Source of the DNA: Blepharisma stoltei
Taxonomy: Eukaryota; Ciliophora; Heterotrichea; Heterotrichida; Blepharismidae
Length of the DNA stretch: 64,000 nt
Direction: 5' to 3'
NCBI GenBank assembly: GCA_914767885.1
Contig: CAJZBQ010000009.1
Coordinates: forward strand, 310,001 to 374,000
Positions 41,978 through 50,724 of the stretch are shown piece after piece. The notes under the pieces were generated by a model. That model saw only the letters and a program-made list of their open reading frames with translations. It had not been told where the DNA came from and did no database searches. The position numbers and the translations under genes were made by a program. The stretch's first letter is position 1; each line of letters starts with the position of its first letter.

Positions 41978-42364
41978 ATGGGGGAACCAAGAGAATTCCA
42001 AGCAGTCACCAAAATCCTCAACTCTATGGTGGATTCTTACTCAGAAGACGTCCCATTCCTTCTCCACGAATTTTTCGACCGATACATCCACGAAATCTTA
42101 TCAGGCGCCAAAATCCACGCAGACCGGCGAAATGACACAATTCAGCCTCGTGACATAAAAGTATCTATAGATTTCCGCACAAAATTTGCATTTAAAACCA
42201 GAATGTCCAAGCCAGAGCTTCAAAATTTGGCTGAGCAGAGGAACAAAATAAAGCTTCCAATCCCAGGTGACCGAACAGGAATTTTATTGCCATCTGAAGA
42301 GCATTGTTTACTATCAAAAAATTATCAGTTAATAAGAGACCATGACATGAATTTAGATTTTTAA
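41978..42364 (+). CDS. TAF9: TAF9 copy 2, TFIID histone-fold subunit
   Basis: ATG at 41978 (MGEPREFQAVTKILN), 128 residues to TAA at 42362-42364. Histone fold (VPFLLHEFFDRYIHEILSGAKIHADRR, DTIQPRDIKVSIDF) followed by the family tail LPIPGDRTGILLPSEEHCLL and SKNYQLI, equivalent to the LPPDRYCLTxxNYxL of other TAF9s. Pairs with TAF6 in TFIID/SAGA. Confidence 0.85.
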   Translation: MGEPREFQAVTKILNSMVDSYSEDVPFLLHEFFDRYIHEILSGAKIHADRRNDTIQPRDIKVSIDFRTKFAFKTRMSKPELQNLAEQRNKIKLPIPGDRTGILLPSEEHCLLSKNYQLIRDHDMNLDF

Positions 42365-42382
42365 GTAAAATTAATGAAGATT

Positions 42383-42775
42383 TTATTTTGAATTTTTATG
42401 GCTCTCTACATATGCTTGAAGCTCATCTTTTCTCCTTAAAGAAATCTGTGCTATGAGCTCATGATATTTAGTCATTGAAGGATTTATATAATATCCAGCT
42501 CCTATCACTCCATAAATTGTAAGAATCTTCATTATGATTTCAGTAATTGGGAAGTTTTGCCTATATCGAAATTTGTAAAGTGCACATGTTGGTATTATTG
42601 CTGCTAAAACTTGGCATATACGAGAAGCTTGCATTATACCTTCCTCAGCTTCTTTAAGAGCGGGGTATGCTGGATCGTTTTCTAAGTTGATTTTGTTTTC
42701 TTTTAGTGCTGCTTTCAATGCTAGACTTGCCTGAAAATTTGTAAATTTATTCTTATCTTCTTTGCTATCAACCAT
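42383..42775 (-). CDS. Small protein with a membrane hairpin, unknown
   Basis: ATG at 42773-42775 (MVDSKEDKNKFTNFQ), 130 residues. Two hydrophobic stretches (ICQVLAAIIPTCALYKF and IIMKILTIYGVIGAGYYI) flank a short basic loop; both termini are charged. Convergent with TAF9 copy 2 by only about 18 bp. Family not recognised. Confidence 0.75.
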   Translation of the reverse strand: MVDSKEDKNKFTNFQASLALKAALKENKINLENDPAYPALKEAEEGIMQASRICQVLAAIIPTCALYKFRYRQNFPITEIIMKILTIYGVIGAGYYINPSMTKYHELIAQISLRRKDELQAYVESHKNSK

Positions 42776-42855
42776 TTTATAGTTAATTAATAAGATGATA
42801 AAAGAAGAAAGCTTATAAAGCCAAAATACTGGGATTTTTTGTAGTTAAATGATGA

Positions 42856-43671
42856 TTAGTAAATAAATGGAATTATTATCTTTCTATTTGGGTATTTTGG
42901 CTTGTCTTTTTCTCCATTAAACTGTTTTATATAGTTCATATGTTTTGATTTCCCCCAAGTAGTAGTAATCAATAAAGCTGTCATTAAAAACATTAAGGAG
43001 TACATAGTTTGGGATGCAATATAGAATCCTAGCCATGTAAGTAGCTCGAAAAAGTAATGTGGGCATGATACATATTCAAATAAAAATCCTGTTGGAATCA
43101 ATTTAACACCATTATTAGCCTTTTTAAATGATCTCAGCTGGAGATGGACATATGTATTACAGATAAGTCCAACTGAAAAAATAAGAATTCCTAATATAAT
43201 AAGAAATATAATGGTGGCGTTGACAGAAATTGGACTACGAGGCGCACTGTCTATAGAGCAGGTAGAGCACGCTGAAACTCCGAGATTATGGAGACTGCTA
43301 TTCTTGGAGCTGAGATGATGCAAAGGGAAGTGGGTAAACCCGCTTATGGCCAGTTTAACAATTTAATTTAATTTTAATATAATAATCCAATTATCAGGTC
43401 TAATAAACTCTGGAGTATAGATTTCATTAGAAATATTCGAAGAAAAGGACCATAAATAAGTTCATTCCATAAAAAACATAAATAAGTTTGTGTCTTGTTG
43501 ATTTGACCTAATGTGTATGAAAAGAGCATCAATTGACCTTTTCAGCATATACCCAATTCACATAGAAAAATACTCAATTTCCAAAATTTTGCCTTTTCTA
43601 TAAGCAACATTTGTCCAGATATAAGCTGCCACTATAAAGCCAATAGTCGGCAAAATTTTTTCCTTTGTCAT
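42856..43671 (-). CDS. Steroid 5-alpha-reductase / polyprenol reductase-like enzyme
   Basis: ATG at 43669-43671 (MTKEKILPTIGFIVAAYIW). Membrane helices, then YMLKRSIDALFIHIRSNQQ, and after a SINE is removed: GILIFSVGLICNTYVHLQLRSFKK, IPTGFLFEYVSCPHYFFELLTWLGF, and a C-terminal YPNRKIIIPFIY. The FEYVSCPHYFxE and YPxRKxxIPF motifs define the NADPH-dependent reductase fold. SRD5A3 (dolichol synthesis) or TECR (fatty-acid elongation) are both possible. Confidence 0.88.
43203..43374 (+). mobile_element. Short SINE-like element (IES), TSD TAATATAATAA
   Basis: An 11-bp duplicate at 43192-43202 and 43375-43385. The right end is a tail (TTTAACAATTTAATTTAATT); GGCCAGTTTAAC is shared with the 21892 copy. 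Collapse gives DNWIIILGILIFSVG in the reductase. Confidence 0.87.
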
Positions 43672-43709
43672 TTATTAAATATTTATTAAAGATTTTGTAA
43701 ATCAAGCTA

Positions 43710-44325
43710 TTAATTTAACTCAGCTGGTCTACTTATTTTTTCCATCAGATTTTTAGCTCTTGAAAGCTCTTGAATTAATAAATTTAGCTGTGGAGCTGAT
43801 AAGCATACTGGATGCCTTTGGAGATCAGATGTTGTAACTACAATAGATGCATCTGTAGACTTGGTTCTTAAGTCTAAATCGACTTTCCAACTAATATTTT
43901 CGACTTTTGAAACTATTTTAGAATTTACCTCTTAAAAAGCTGTTTTCTAATGATCTCTGCATGTTATTGAGATGATCTCCATAAGTTTTGCTGAGAGCTA
44001 AAGCATTTTCTAGAGGAAGTCCGAGTTGTCCTATTTCATCATTTAAGACATTTGAGGTGACGCTGAATTTTGCAGCTGTGGAGAATATGAAATGAATTGA
44101 TGCCAGGGCAGATTGAATTTCTTCTTTGCTAAGGCCGCAGTCTGAAGAGAGTTTCCAAGCTTTCTCCATGTCAAATTTATTCTCTGAGATTTGCTTCGCA
44201 ATTATTGTAGATATCAACTTTATTCTCACAGCAGTCTATTTAGAAAATACAATTCTTGATAACTGATTAACCTCTGCCAAAAGCCACTCTGGAGGCTCTA
44301 TATCTCCACAAAACTTGAACCTCAT
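43710..44325 (-). CDS. COMMD4: COMMD4, COMM-domain protein
   Basis: ATG at 44323-44325 (MRFKFCGDIEPPEWLLAEV), an N-terminus diagnostic of COMMD4. A 15-nt intron (44236-44250) precedes TAVRIKLISTIIAKQI; the HN domain continues to QLGLPLENALALSKTYG. A 16-nt intron (43913-43928) leads into the COMM domain VENISWKVDLDLRTKS...LNLLIQELSRAKNLMEKI. Stop 43710-43712. Part of the Commander/CCC endosomal recycling complex in other eukaryotes. Confidence 0.93.
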
Positions 44326-44682
44326 TTATGTTAATGAATAAAATTATTTCTCTCGCAGAAAAAATTGCTAATTTATTAATAGTTATAAATTGTTTTGGAA
44401 AATATTAGCTGGTAACAAGTAATATTAAGCATTTTTAGCATAAAGCGCTACCAGCGTGAAAAATTAATTCCACAACCATTAGGAAAGTTGCAATTTTTAA
44501 TAAAGAAAATCCAATGTTTTCAAAATAGAAAGATGTTTATTGGAAATTAATAAAAAATATCTAGAACTTGAAGCCAATAATTTAATTTTTCTATGGATTT
44601 ACCTTTAGAACTGTTAAAGATGCTACCATTCAAAATGTTTTAAGTAATTTCAAATAGAAAAATATTTTTTATAACTCGAAGC
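44326..44682. other. Divergent intergenic region
   Basis: AT-rich, between COMMD4 and the RCK kinase starts. No element seen. Confidence 0.5.
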
Positions 44683-45804
44683 ATGGAGCGATACAAAATT
44701 ATAAAAACACTAGGGGATGGGACCTTTGGGTCTGTCTATAAAGCAGTTGTAAAAGGAACTAACGAATTCGTAGCTATCAAAAGAATGAAAAAAAAATTTT
44801 ACAGCTGAGAAGAATGTCTAGAGCTAAGAGAAATTAAAGTATTAAGAAAATTGACTCATCCCAATGTTGTCAGGCTAAAAGAAGTTATTAGAGCAAACGA
44901 TGATTTGCATCTAGTTTTTGAATTCTGTGAGAAAGATGTGGTTCACTTGATGACTGAACAAGGATCTCCTTGTTCTGATATGCAAGTAAGAGATATCATT
45001 GGACAGATCTTAAATGGGCTTTCTGCGCTACATAAAAGTGGATTTTTTCATAGGGATATGAAGCCTGACAATATTTTGGTCAATGATGGGGTTTTTAAAA
45101 TAGCAGATTATGGGCTTGCAAAAGAAATCAGAAGTCAGCCTCCTTATACAGATTATGTAGCCACTCGATGGTACCGAGCTCCAGAAATTTTGCTACACAG
45201 CCGAAGATACAATTGGCAAGTTGATATATATGCAGTCGGCTGCATAATGGCTGAACTCTACATGATGCGACCTTTATTCCCAGGAGCAAGCGAAGTAGAC
45301 CAGCTCAATCGTATATGTTCAGTCCTAGGGACTCCAAATGACTGAATTGAAGGACAAAGACTTGCATCTCAAGTCAGCTACTGCTTTCCTCAGTACATAC
45401 CTATGCCTTTACATGAGTTAATGCCAAATGCATCTCCAGATGCAATTCATTTTATACAGCAAGTCCTCGCTTGGGACCCAGCGAATCGACCTTCAGCTGA
45501 TCAGTGCCTGCAGCATCCTTTTTTTACTGAAAACCATAGGACACTTAATCACAATGCCAGCTTTTTAGATGTCCCCAAAGCTGAAAACAGTCGGCATCAT
45601 TCATTGTCTTCCGAAAGTCAGCATACACTTATTGAAGGGCCACATACAAGATCAGGAATCTTAATTGGGATTGGAGAAGCAAGGAATCCACCACCAAGCC
45701 TTGTGACAAGCCGAGCTAAACTTGGAGGAGGACTAGGACAGTTCGGAGCGAGCTTGATTGGGAAGCAAAATGGAGGAATTGGGATGGGAAGACATAAATT
45801 CTAA
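44683..45804 (+). CDS. RCK-family kinase (MAK/CILK1/MOK-like)
   Basis: ATG at 44683 ([21 protein letters not shown]). [23 protein letters not shown] is the RCK signature (W is TGA). HRDMKPDN, then [13 protein letters not shown] with the TDY activation motif of MAK/ICK/LF4. Residues from about 300 are Gly/Ser-rich ([18 protein letters not shown]). These kinases limit cilium length. The stop TAA (45802-45804) is itself the left target duplicate of the next element. Confidence 0.93.
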
Positions 45805-46194
45805 CTCCCCCCCCCCCCTCCGTGAGCGAACAAAACCATTAGAAAAATCGCCATTTTTTGACCAAAAACCCACCCTCCGTGAGTGAAACAAAATTTTTTT
45901 AATAGAAAAAATTTTAATGGAAAAAAAATTTTGATATATAAGTGATAATTAGTATAATGAAATCTAGAGCTAATTCTGTTTAATTTTAAACAAATTGCGT
46001 TTTTTAAAACATAATTTTTGCAAATTAAATTAATATTTGCTTCCCAATTTTTGCAAATTAGGATTTTTTTAAATTTCGAAAAAAATATTTTTTATATAAA
46101 TTTATATATAAATTTTTTTTAAAAAAAAAAATTAACCCCCCTCCGTGAGCGAACAAAATTTTTTTGTTCGCTCACGGAGGGGGGGGGGGAGTAA
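45805..46194 (+). mobile_element. Family A MITE, TSD TAA at a stop codon, 390 bp
   Basis: TAA at 45802-45804 (the kinase stop) and 46192-46194. A full-length copy: CTCCC and a C-run, CCGTGAGCGAACAAAACC, double repeat, AT-rich core, right-hand hairpin with GTTCGCTCACGGAGG. Either copy of TAA ends the kinase identically. Confidence 0.93.
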
Positions 46195-46645
46195 GTAGCA
46201 ATGTTATAAATAAGCAAAACGGAAAGACATAGATAATAAGTATGATATGCAAGCAATTCAGATAAAAAATGGATACTTATAGATTAGCGATAATAACCAT
46301 AATTGCATTTAAAATAATTAAGCATGATAATGTTTCATAATGGACCATAATGATGTCAAAATAATTAGAATACCTAACTCTTTTGGTCATAAATAATTTT
46401 TAGAACTAGCCTTAAAAATTATTAATGTTTTATAAAATAATTACAAAAATATGGCAAGTTAATAAAATAAAAAACAATATAGAAGATTAGATCAACGCCT
46501 TCTCAAGCAAAAGGAGTAAGTTGGATAAATATTGGATTAGCGTTTAAAATTAAATAGGGGGCATTTCCTATTATAAAATAAATCTATATTATCCATAGTT
46601 TCCCCATTAAAGTCCCATTCTTTGGAATTCTTAATATAATTAAAA
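46195..46645. other. Intergenic
   Basis: AT-rich DNA between a MITE and the zinc-ribbon-like gene. Nothing recognised. Confidence 0.5.
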
Positions 46646-47164
46646 ATGGCTTCAAAAGCAGGGGGACATATGCTAAGCACACACTGTGAAGGCTGCAGAG
46701 ATCCAGTGAAACGCGCAATTCTATACTCAAAGCAATCCGCATCTCTTTGTGCAAGATGCAACGCCCATGCCTCAGGTAGATCTTCTTATGACTACTTCGA
46801 GCACGCTGAAAGAGAGGTGGAAAGAGAAAAAGCCTGAAGACGAAAAAGAGTAAGGCAATTCGATTCATGCTCAAAACTAAGGAAATACGCTTTACTTCTC
46901 TCAGAACAAGTAGGCAGCAAGTATCTCGCAGATGTTATCAAGATCGCAAGAAGAGACTATAAACTGATAGAAAAACTGGTAGCGCTCCATAAAGCCACAC
47001 CAGCTGAGCATAAGATGAACCTGGCGAGGGCAGTAAAAGTATGCTACAGCAGGGACTATACGCTGGAGCAGGTGAACAATTATTTAAGGCCAAAGGGATT
47101 TCCTTATGAAAATGTGGCGATTATGTTTCAAGAGCTGTATGACAATTATATCAGTAGAAAGTAA
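46646..47164 (+). CDS. Zinc-binding-type small protein, unknown
   Basis: ATG at 46646 (MASKAGGHMLSTHCEGC). A CxxC-17-CxxC pair (HCEGCRDPVKRA..., LCARCNAHAS) like GATA or B-box zinc motifs, then an acidic helix with a TGA Trp (EKAWRRKRVRQFDS). A helical C-terminus follows (KYALLLSEQVGSKYLADVIK, AVKVCYSRDYTLEQVNNYLR). Stop TAA at 47162-47164. Convergent with the next gene. Could be a zinc-finger DNA-binding protein; no family assigned. Confidence 0.75.
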
Positions 47165-47187
47165 GCAAAAATTAATAGATTATTTAG

Positions 47188-49105
47188 TTACAGCTGACGC
47201 TTGCTAGGCTCTGTATTGTGGATTGTGTAAGATTCAGATTTTTTCTTAGATCTAGCCTCGGTGTTAGCACCTCGAAGCATTTCTTTTAGCAAAATTATTT
47301 GGCGGTCTTTTTCGTCGAGATCTTTGCTGACTTTGCTTAAGATGTCACCTTCAATGGTTTTCATTTTGGAATATGCCTTTTGAAGACTGTCATTTTTAGT
47401 TTGAAGTTCAGATTCCAGTTTGGCAATTTCTTTATGTTTAGCGATTACTTCTGTGTCTTTTTTATATACTTATTTTAATAAATTTGTTGGATCTTTGCCA
47501 GTTATCTGCTTATACTGAATAAAATTATATCTTTAATGTATAAATTATTGAATTAAAAATGCTCTACAAAGTATATATTTCTTCTCTGAGAGTTTGCAGC
47601 TGAAACAAAGCCTTTTTAATTTTATTTTCTCTCTGATTATTGACTCCATTACTTTTCTTTTCCATAACAACGCTTGAATACTTTGCTTTCCACAGTGAAG
47701 TTTCTCTTCTTAACTCTTCTTCTTTTGCAATCTGTTCCTTTCCTCTTTTAATTAAAGTATCCACTCTATTATTTATATTAGCCAGTTTTGTCAATGTTTT
47801 TTGCAGCTCAGCTTCTTTTTTTTCATTTTCCTGCCTTGCTACATCTAATTTGTCTCTAAAAGCATCATTTTGTTCTTTCATGATATCAGCGTGCTTTCTT
47901 ATTTTGTTAGCATTGTCTTCATATTCCGCTCTCATCTTTTTCATAGTGTTTTCTAGCCCTTCTATTTGATTTAAAAGAGGATTTTGTGAAGTTAAAGCAG
48001 TTTTCATATTATCGTTCATTATTTTAAGCTGCTCTTCAAGATGAACTACTCTTTCCCTAACAGATTCTTCAGTGTCATTTACGCTGAAGCTTTTCGGGGT
48101 ATGCTTAATAAGCATTGATTTCGTCTCATTTAGTTCTTTTTCAATATTTCTTAAAAAAATCAGCAATTCATCATCTTCTGGTTTTTCGACATCCAATCTT
48201 TTTACTTGTGCGCCGATGCCTTCCTCTGCTTCTTTGATTTTTTCTTTAACATCTTCTACAACTTTTAAATAATTTTTCATATCTTCTTGCTGGGTTAGCA
48301 GCTTAGCATTGCTTTTCTGCAGCCTCGTTTGCTCTGACATATACTGTGCTATTGTATTTTCAAAATCTTCTACATTGTCTGCTTTTACTTTAGCTTCATA
48401 ATATCTTTTAGTGGTTTCTTCCATATCTGCGTGTATTTTATCGATTTTATCATGCAAATCTTTGTTAAGTGTAGTCATTTGGTCAATGATTTTTGATATT
48501 TGGATAATATCAGATTTAATTGCGTTTACTTCGTTTTGTTTGCTTGCTACTTGAGCTCTAGAAGCTTCGAGCTCTTCTGTGACTGCTTCTTGTAGAAGCT
48601 GAAGGGATTCTTTTTCGTCTTTTCATTCTTCTTTACTTTTATCAAATTCTAGTTTCAAGTCAAAGTATTTTTTCTCCTCATTAAGTTTCAGGATTTTTTC
48701 AGCCTGCAATTCTTCTTCAAGCCTTTCGGCTTCAATTGCGTGTTCTTTAGCTTGCTTTCTTTTTTCATCACTTACTTTTAAGCTTGTCTTGAGAGCTAAA
48801 ATAGTTTTATTTAGCTCATTGATATGCTTATCTCTTGCTTGAATTTGTAATTCAAGATCTTTATCAAGATCCTCTGTTTTTGAATTTAATAAATCAAGGG
48901 TTCTTTGTTTTGAAACTAGTAAATTTTCTATATTAAGAATTTGGTCAGGTATCCAAAAATCAAATTTTTCTTTTGGGGTTTCTGGTTTGAGATGAACTGG
49001 AGTAAGATTTCTTTGGTTTTTTAATTTTGTTACTGGAGATCTTCTGGCCACAGGAGAAGGCATTTCTGATGACGAGTTTACTAGATCCCTTCTTGTTTTC
49101 TTCAT
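47188..49105 (-). CDS. Long coiled-coil protein
   Basis: ATG at 49103-49105 (MKKTRRDLVNSSSEMPSP). Nearly continuous coiled coil of about 600 residues, with a TGA Trp at KSKEEWKDEKESL. A 109-bp IES separates LREEIY from KKDTEVIAKHKEIAKLE; the end is ESYTIHNTEPSKRQL. Resembles basal-body or axonemal coiled-coil proteins only in general composition. Confidence 0.82.
47469..47577. mobile_element. Short IES, 109 bp, repeat TATATA
   Basis: TATATA at 47463-47468 and 47572-47577. The interior has TAG/TAA in the coiled-coil frame; removal gives REEIYKKDTEVIAKHK. Confidence 0.75.
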
Positions 49106-49485
49106 TATTTATTTAAATAACTGTTTATGGGTCATAAAAGATATTAAATAAAATATCAGCTTGCTCTTTAAAGCTAAATCAATTTAAATTCTTTTTTATT
49201 AGTCTATAGACAGCAAAAACTAATTTTTTATAAATAAATTATGATTATTATTTATGCACATTATTTAAATTTATAAAATAACTTCGCATTCTTGAAAGTT
49301 AAGCGGATGTAATATAAAAACTTGAAAACATCAAAAATCAGCAAGATTCCTATATATTTTAGTAAGGCTACGATAATTATATCACCAAAATCCTTCAAAC
49401 AGTCTTAACCTTTTATTTGAATTTCGAAAAGTAATTTAATTAAATTTCAATTTTATTGGCCATTGAGCCATTTATATATAAATCC
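49106..49485. other. Divergent intergenic region
   Basis: AT-rich, between two gene starts. Nothing recognised. Confidence 0.5.
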
Positions 49486-49815
49486 ATGAGCAGCAGTGAC
49501 AGCATAAGTGCAGGATCCGACTCAGATTGGAGCGATGAAGACGAAGATATGGACGTCGACGAAGGAGCTGGAGCAGTTAGGTTAACTACAATTCAAGAAG
49601 TTTCTCAAATGGCTTCCGTTGCGAAAAAGGCACCTGAATCTGACTCGTCATCATCTAGTATGGGAGAGTCAGATAAAGAGCCTGACATGCCCAGTGAAAG
49701 CGAAGAAGAAAGCAAGGAAGAAGAGGAAAGCAAAGAGCCAGACCAAAAATCTCAGCCTGAAGAAGCAGTTAAAGCAAACAGTGAAATAAAGCCAAGCGCA
49801 TCTGGTCAAGCATAG
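49486..49815 (+). CDS. Acidic Ser/Glu-rich segment, probably the first exon-like part of the next gene
   Basis: ATG at 49486 (MSSSDSISAGSDSDWSDEDE). Asp/Glu/Ser-rich, ending IKPSASGQA before TAG at 49813. That stop lies inside the inverted end of the 49803 element. If the element is removed at its CGCATC duplicate the frame continues KPSASPAKVRISPQKP into the next gene. Confidence 0.6.
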   Translation: MSSSDSISAGSDSDWSDEDEDMDVDEGAGAVRLTTIQEVSQMASVAKKAPESDSSSSSMGESDKEPDMPSESEEESKEEEESKEPDQKSQPEEAVKANSEIKPSASGQA

Positions 49816-50724
49816 GTCGCAACCCTACACCCCCACCCCCCCTAAAAGTGGTGCCCCCACCCCCCCTAAAAAATGGTACCCCCACCCCCCCTAAAAAATG
49901 GCACCCCCACCCCCCTTTTACAGATGGCGCCCCCACCCCTTAATATAGCATAAATATATGACAAATGTCAATTTAGTGCAGACGTAATAAATAAATTATT
50001 ATTTTAAATATTCAAAATTACTGATTTATACAATATCCACATAGCGTAGCACAGTCGATTAAGGAGTAGATGGAATGGGGTGAGAATTTCCTATAACTAG
50101 TAAGCACACAAAAATCTAAAAAAATTTGTTAGCAAGCATAATAATGATCTTTGGTATTAATTGGCAATATATCCTGCATATATTTATGAACTTTGTGGAA
50201 CAATGGCTAAAAGTCGAATTAGAGATCAAAAAAGTAAAACTGACAATAGCAAATACTATTTTTATTAGCACTATTGAATCCTGTTACCAATTCAGTCCTG
50301 CAATCCTTGTACAATTGTCATCAGATTAGCTTTAATTTATGAATCAATAAATTTAATGCAATTTATTGTATTATGCTTGGCTAATTTAATAATTAATGCC
50401 ATCATCTATATCTTTGGCATTATATTTATAAATATAAAAAACAAATTTTAATATATTTTCTAATTAATTGCTAATTAATTAAATTTATTAATTAATCATA
50501 AATATAAAGTAATTTGTGGACTTAATTTAACAATATAGTGTTTTAATTGGGTTATATTTAATTTATTTTGCTTATTTCCTATCAATTACTTCTATAGGAT
50601 AAACCCGAGAGGGGGGGTGGGGGTGCCATCTGTCAAAGGGGGGGTGGGGGGTACATTTTTAGGGGGGTGGGGGTTCCCTTATTGGAGGGGCTGGGGGTGT
50701 CTGGCTGCTACCTATGCTTGATCA
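49803..50724. mobile_element. 922-bp element with C/G-rich subterminal repeats, TSD CGCATC
   Basis: CGCATC at 49797-49802 and 50725-50730. Inverted ends TGGTCAAGCATAGGT and ACCTATGCTTGATCA match at 14 of 15. Next to each end, five or four tandem units of about 27 bp (ATGGTACCCCCACCCCCC type on the left, complement on the right). The AT-rich middle has no convincing gene. Unlike other elements its duplicate lacks TA. Confidence 0.75.

Larger units (their letters stand above)
36733..42364 (+). repeat. Tandem segmental duplication (36733-39345 and 40498-42355)
   Basis: TATAGATAATTTTAGCATTT starts both units (about 36737 and 40501) and near-identical sequence runs through an FG/BTB gene and a TAF9 gene. 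Copy 1 carries three insertions absent from copy 2. At 39345 copy 1 switches into a decayed piece of the coiled-coil gene (33789-35183), which is the duplication joint. Confidence 0.92.

Noticed and set aside
49830-49940. Telomere-like C-rich repeats marking a chromosome end
   Set aside because: Units of about 27 bp containing TGG and AAAAA are not a simple telomeric repeat, and an inverted array with coding sequence beyond it lies on the other side of an internal element.
50126-50329. 67-codon frame in the middle of the 49803 element
   Set aside because: AT-rich with no transposase or other motif; not convincing as a gene.
49830-50705. CRISPR-like array
   Set aside because: Units are contiguous without unique spacers and are inverted about the centre; the genome is eukaryotic.
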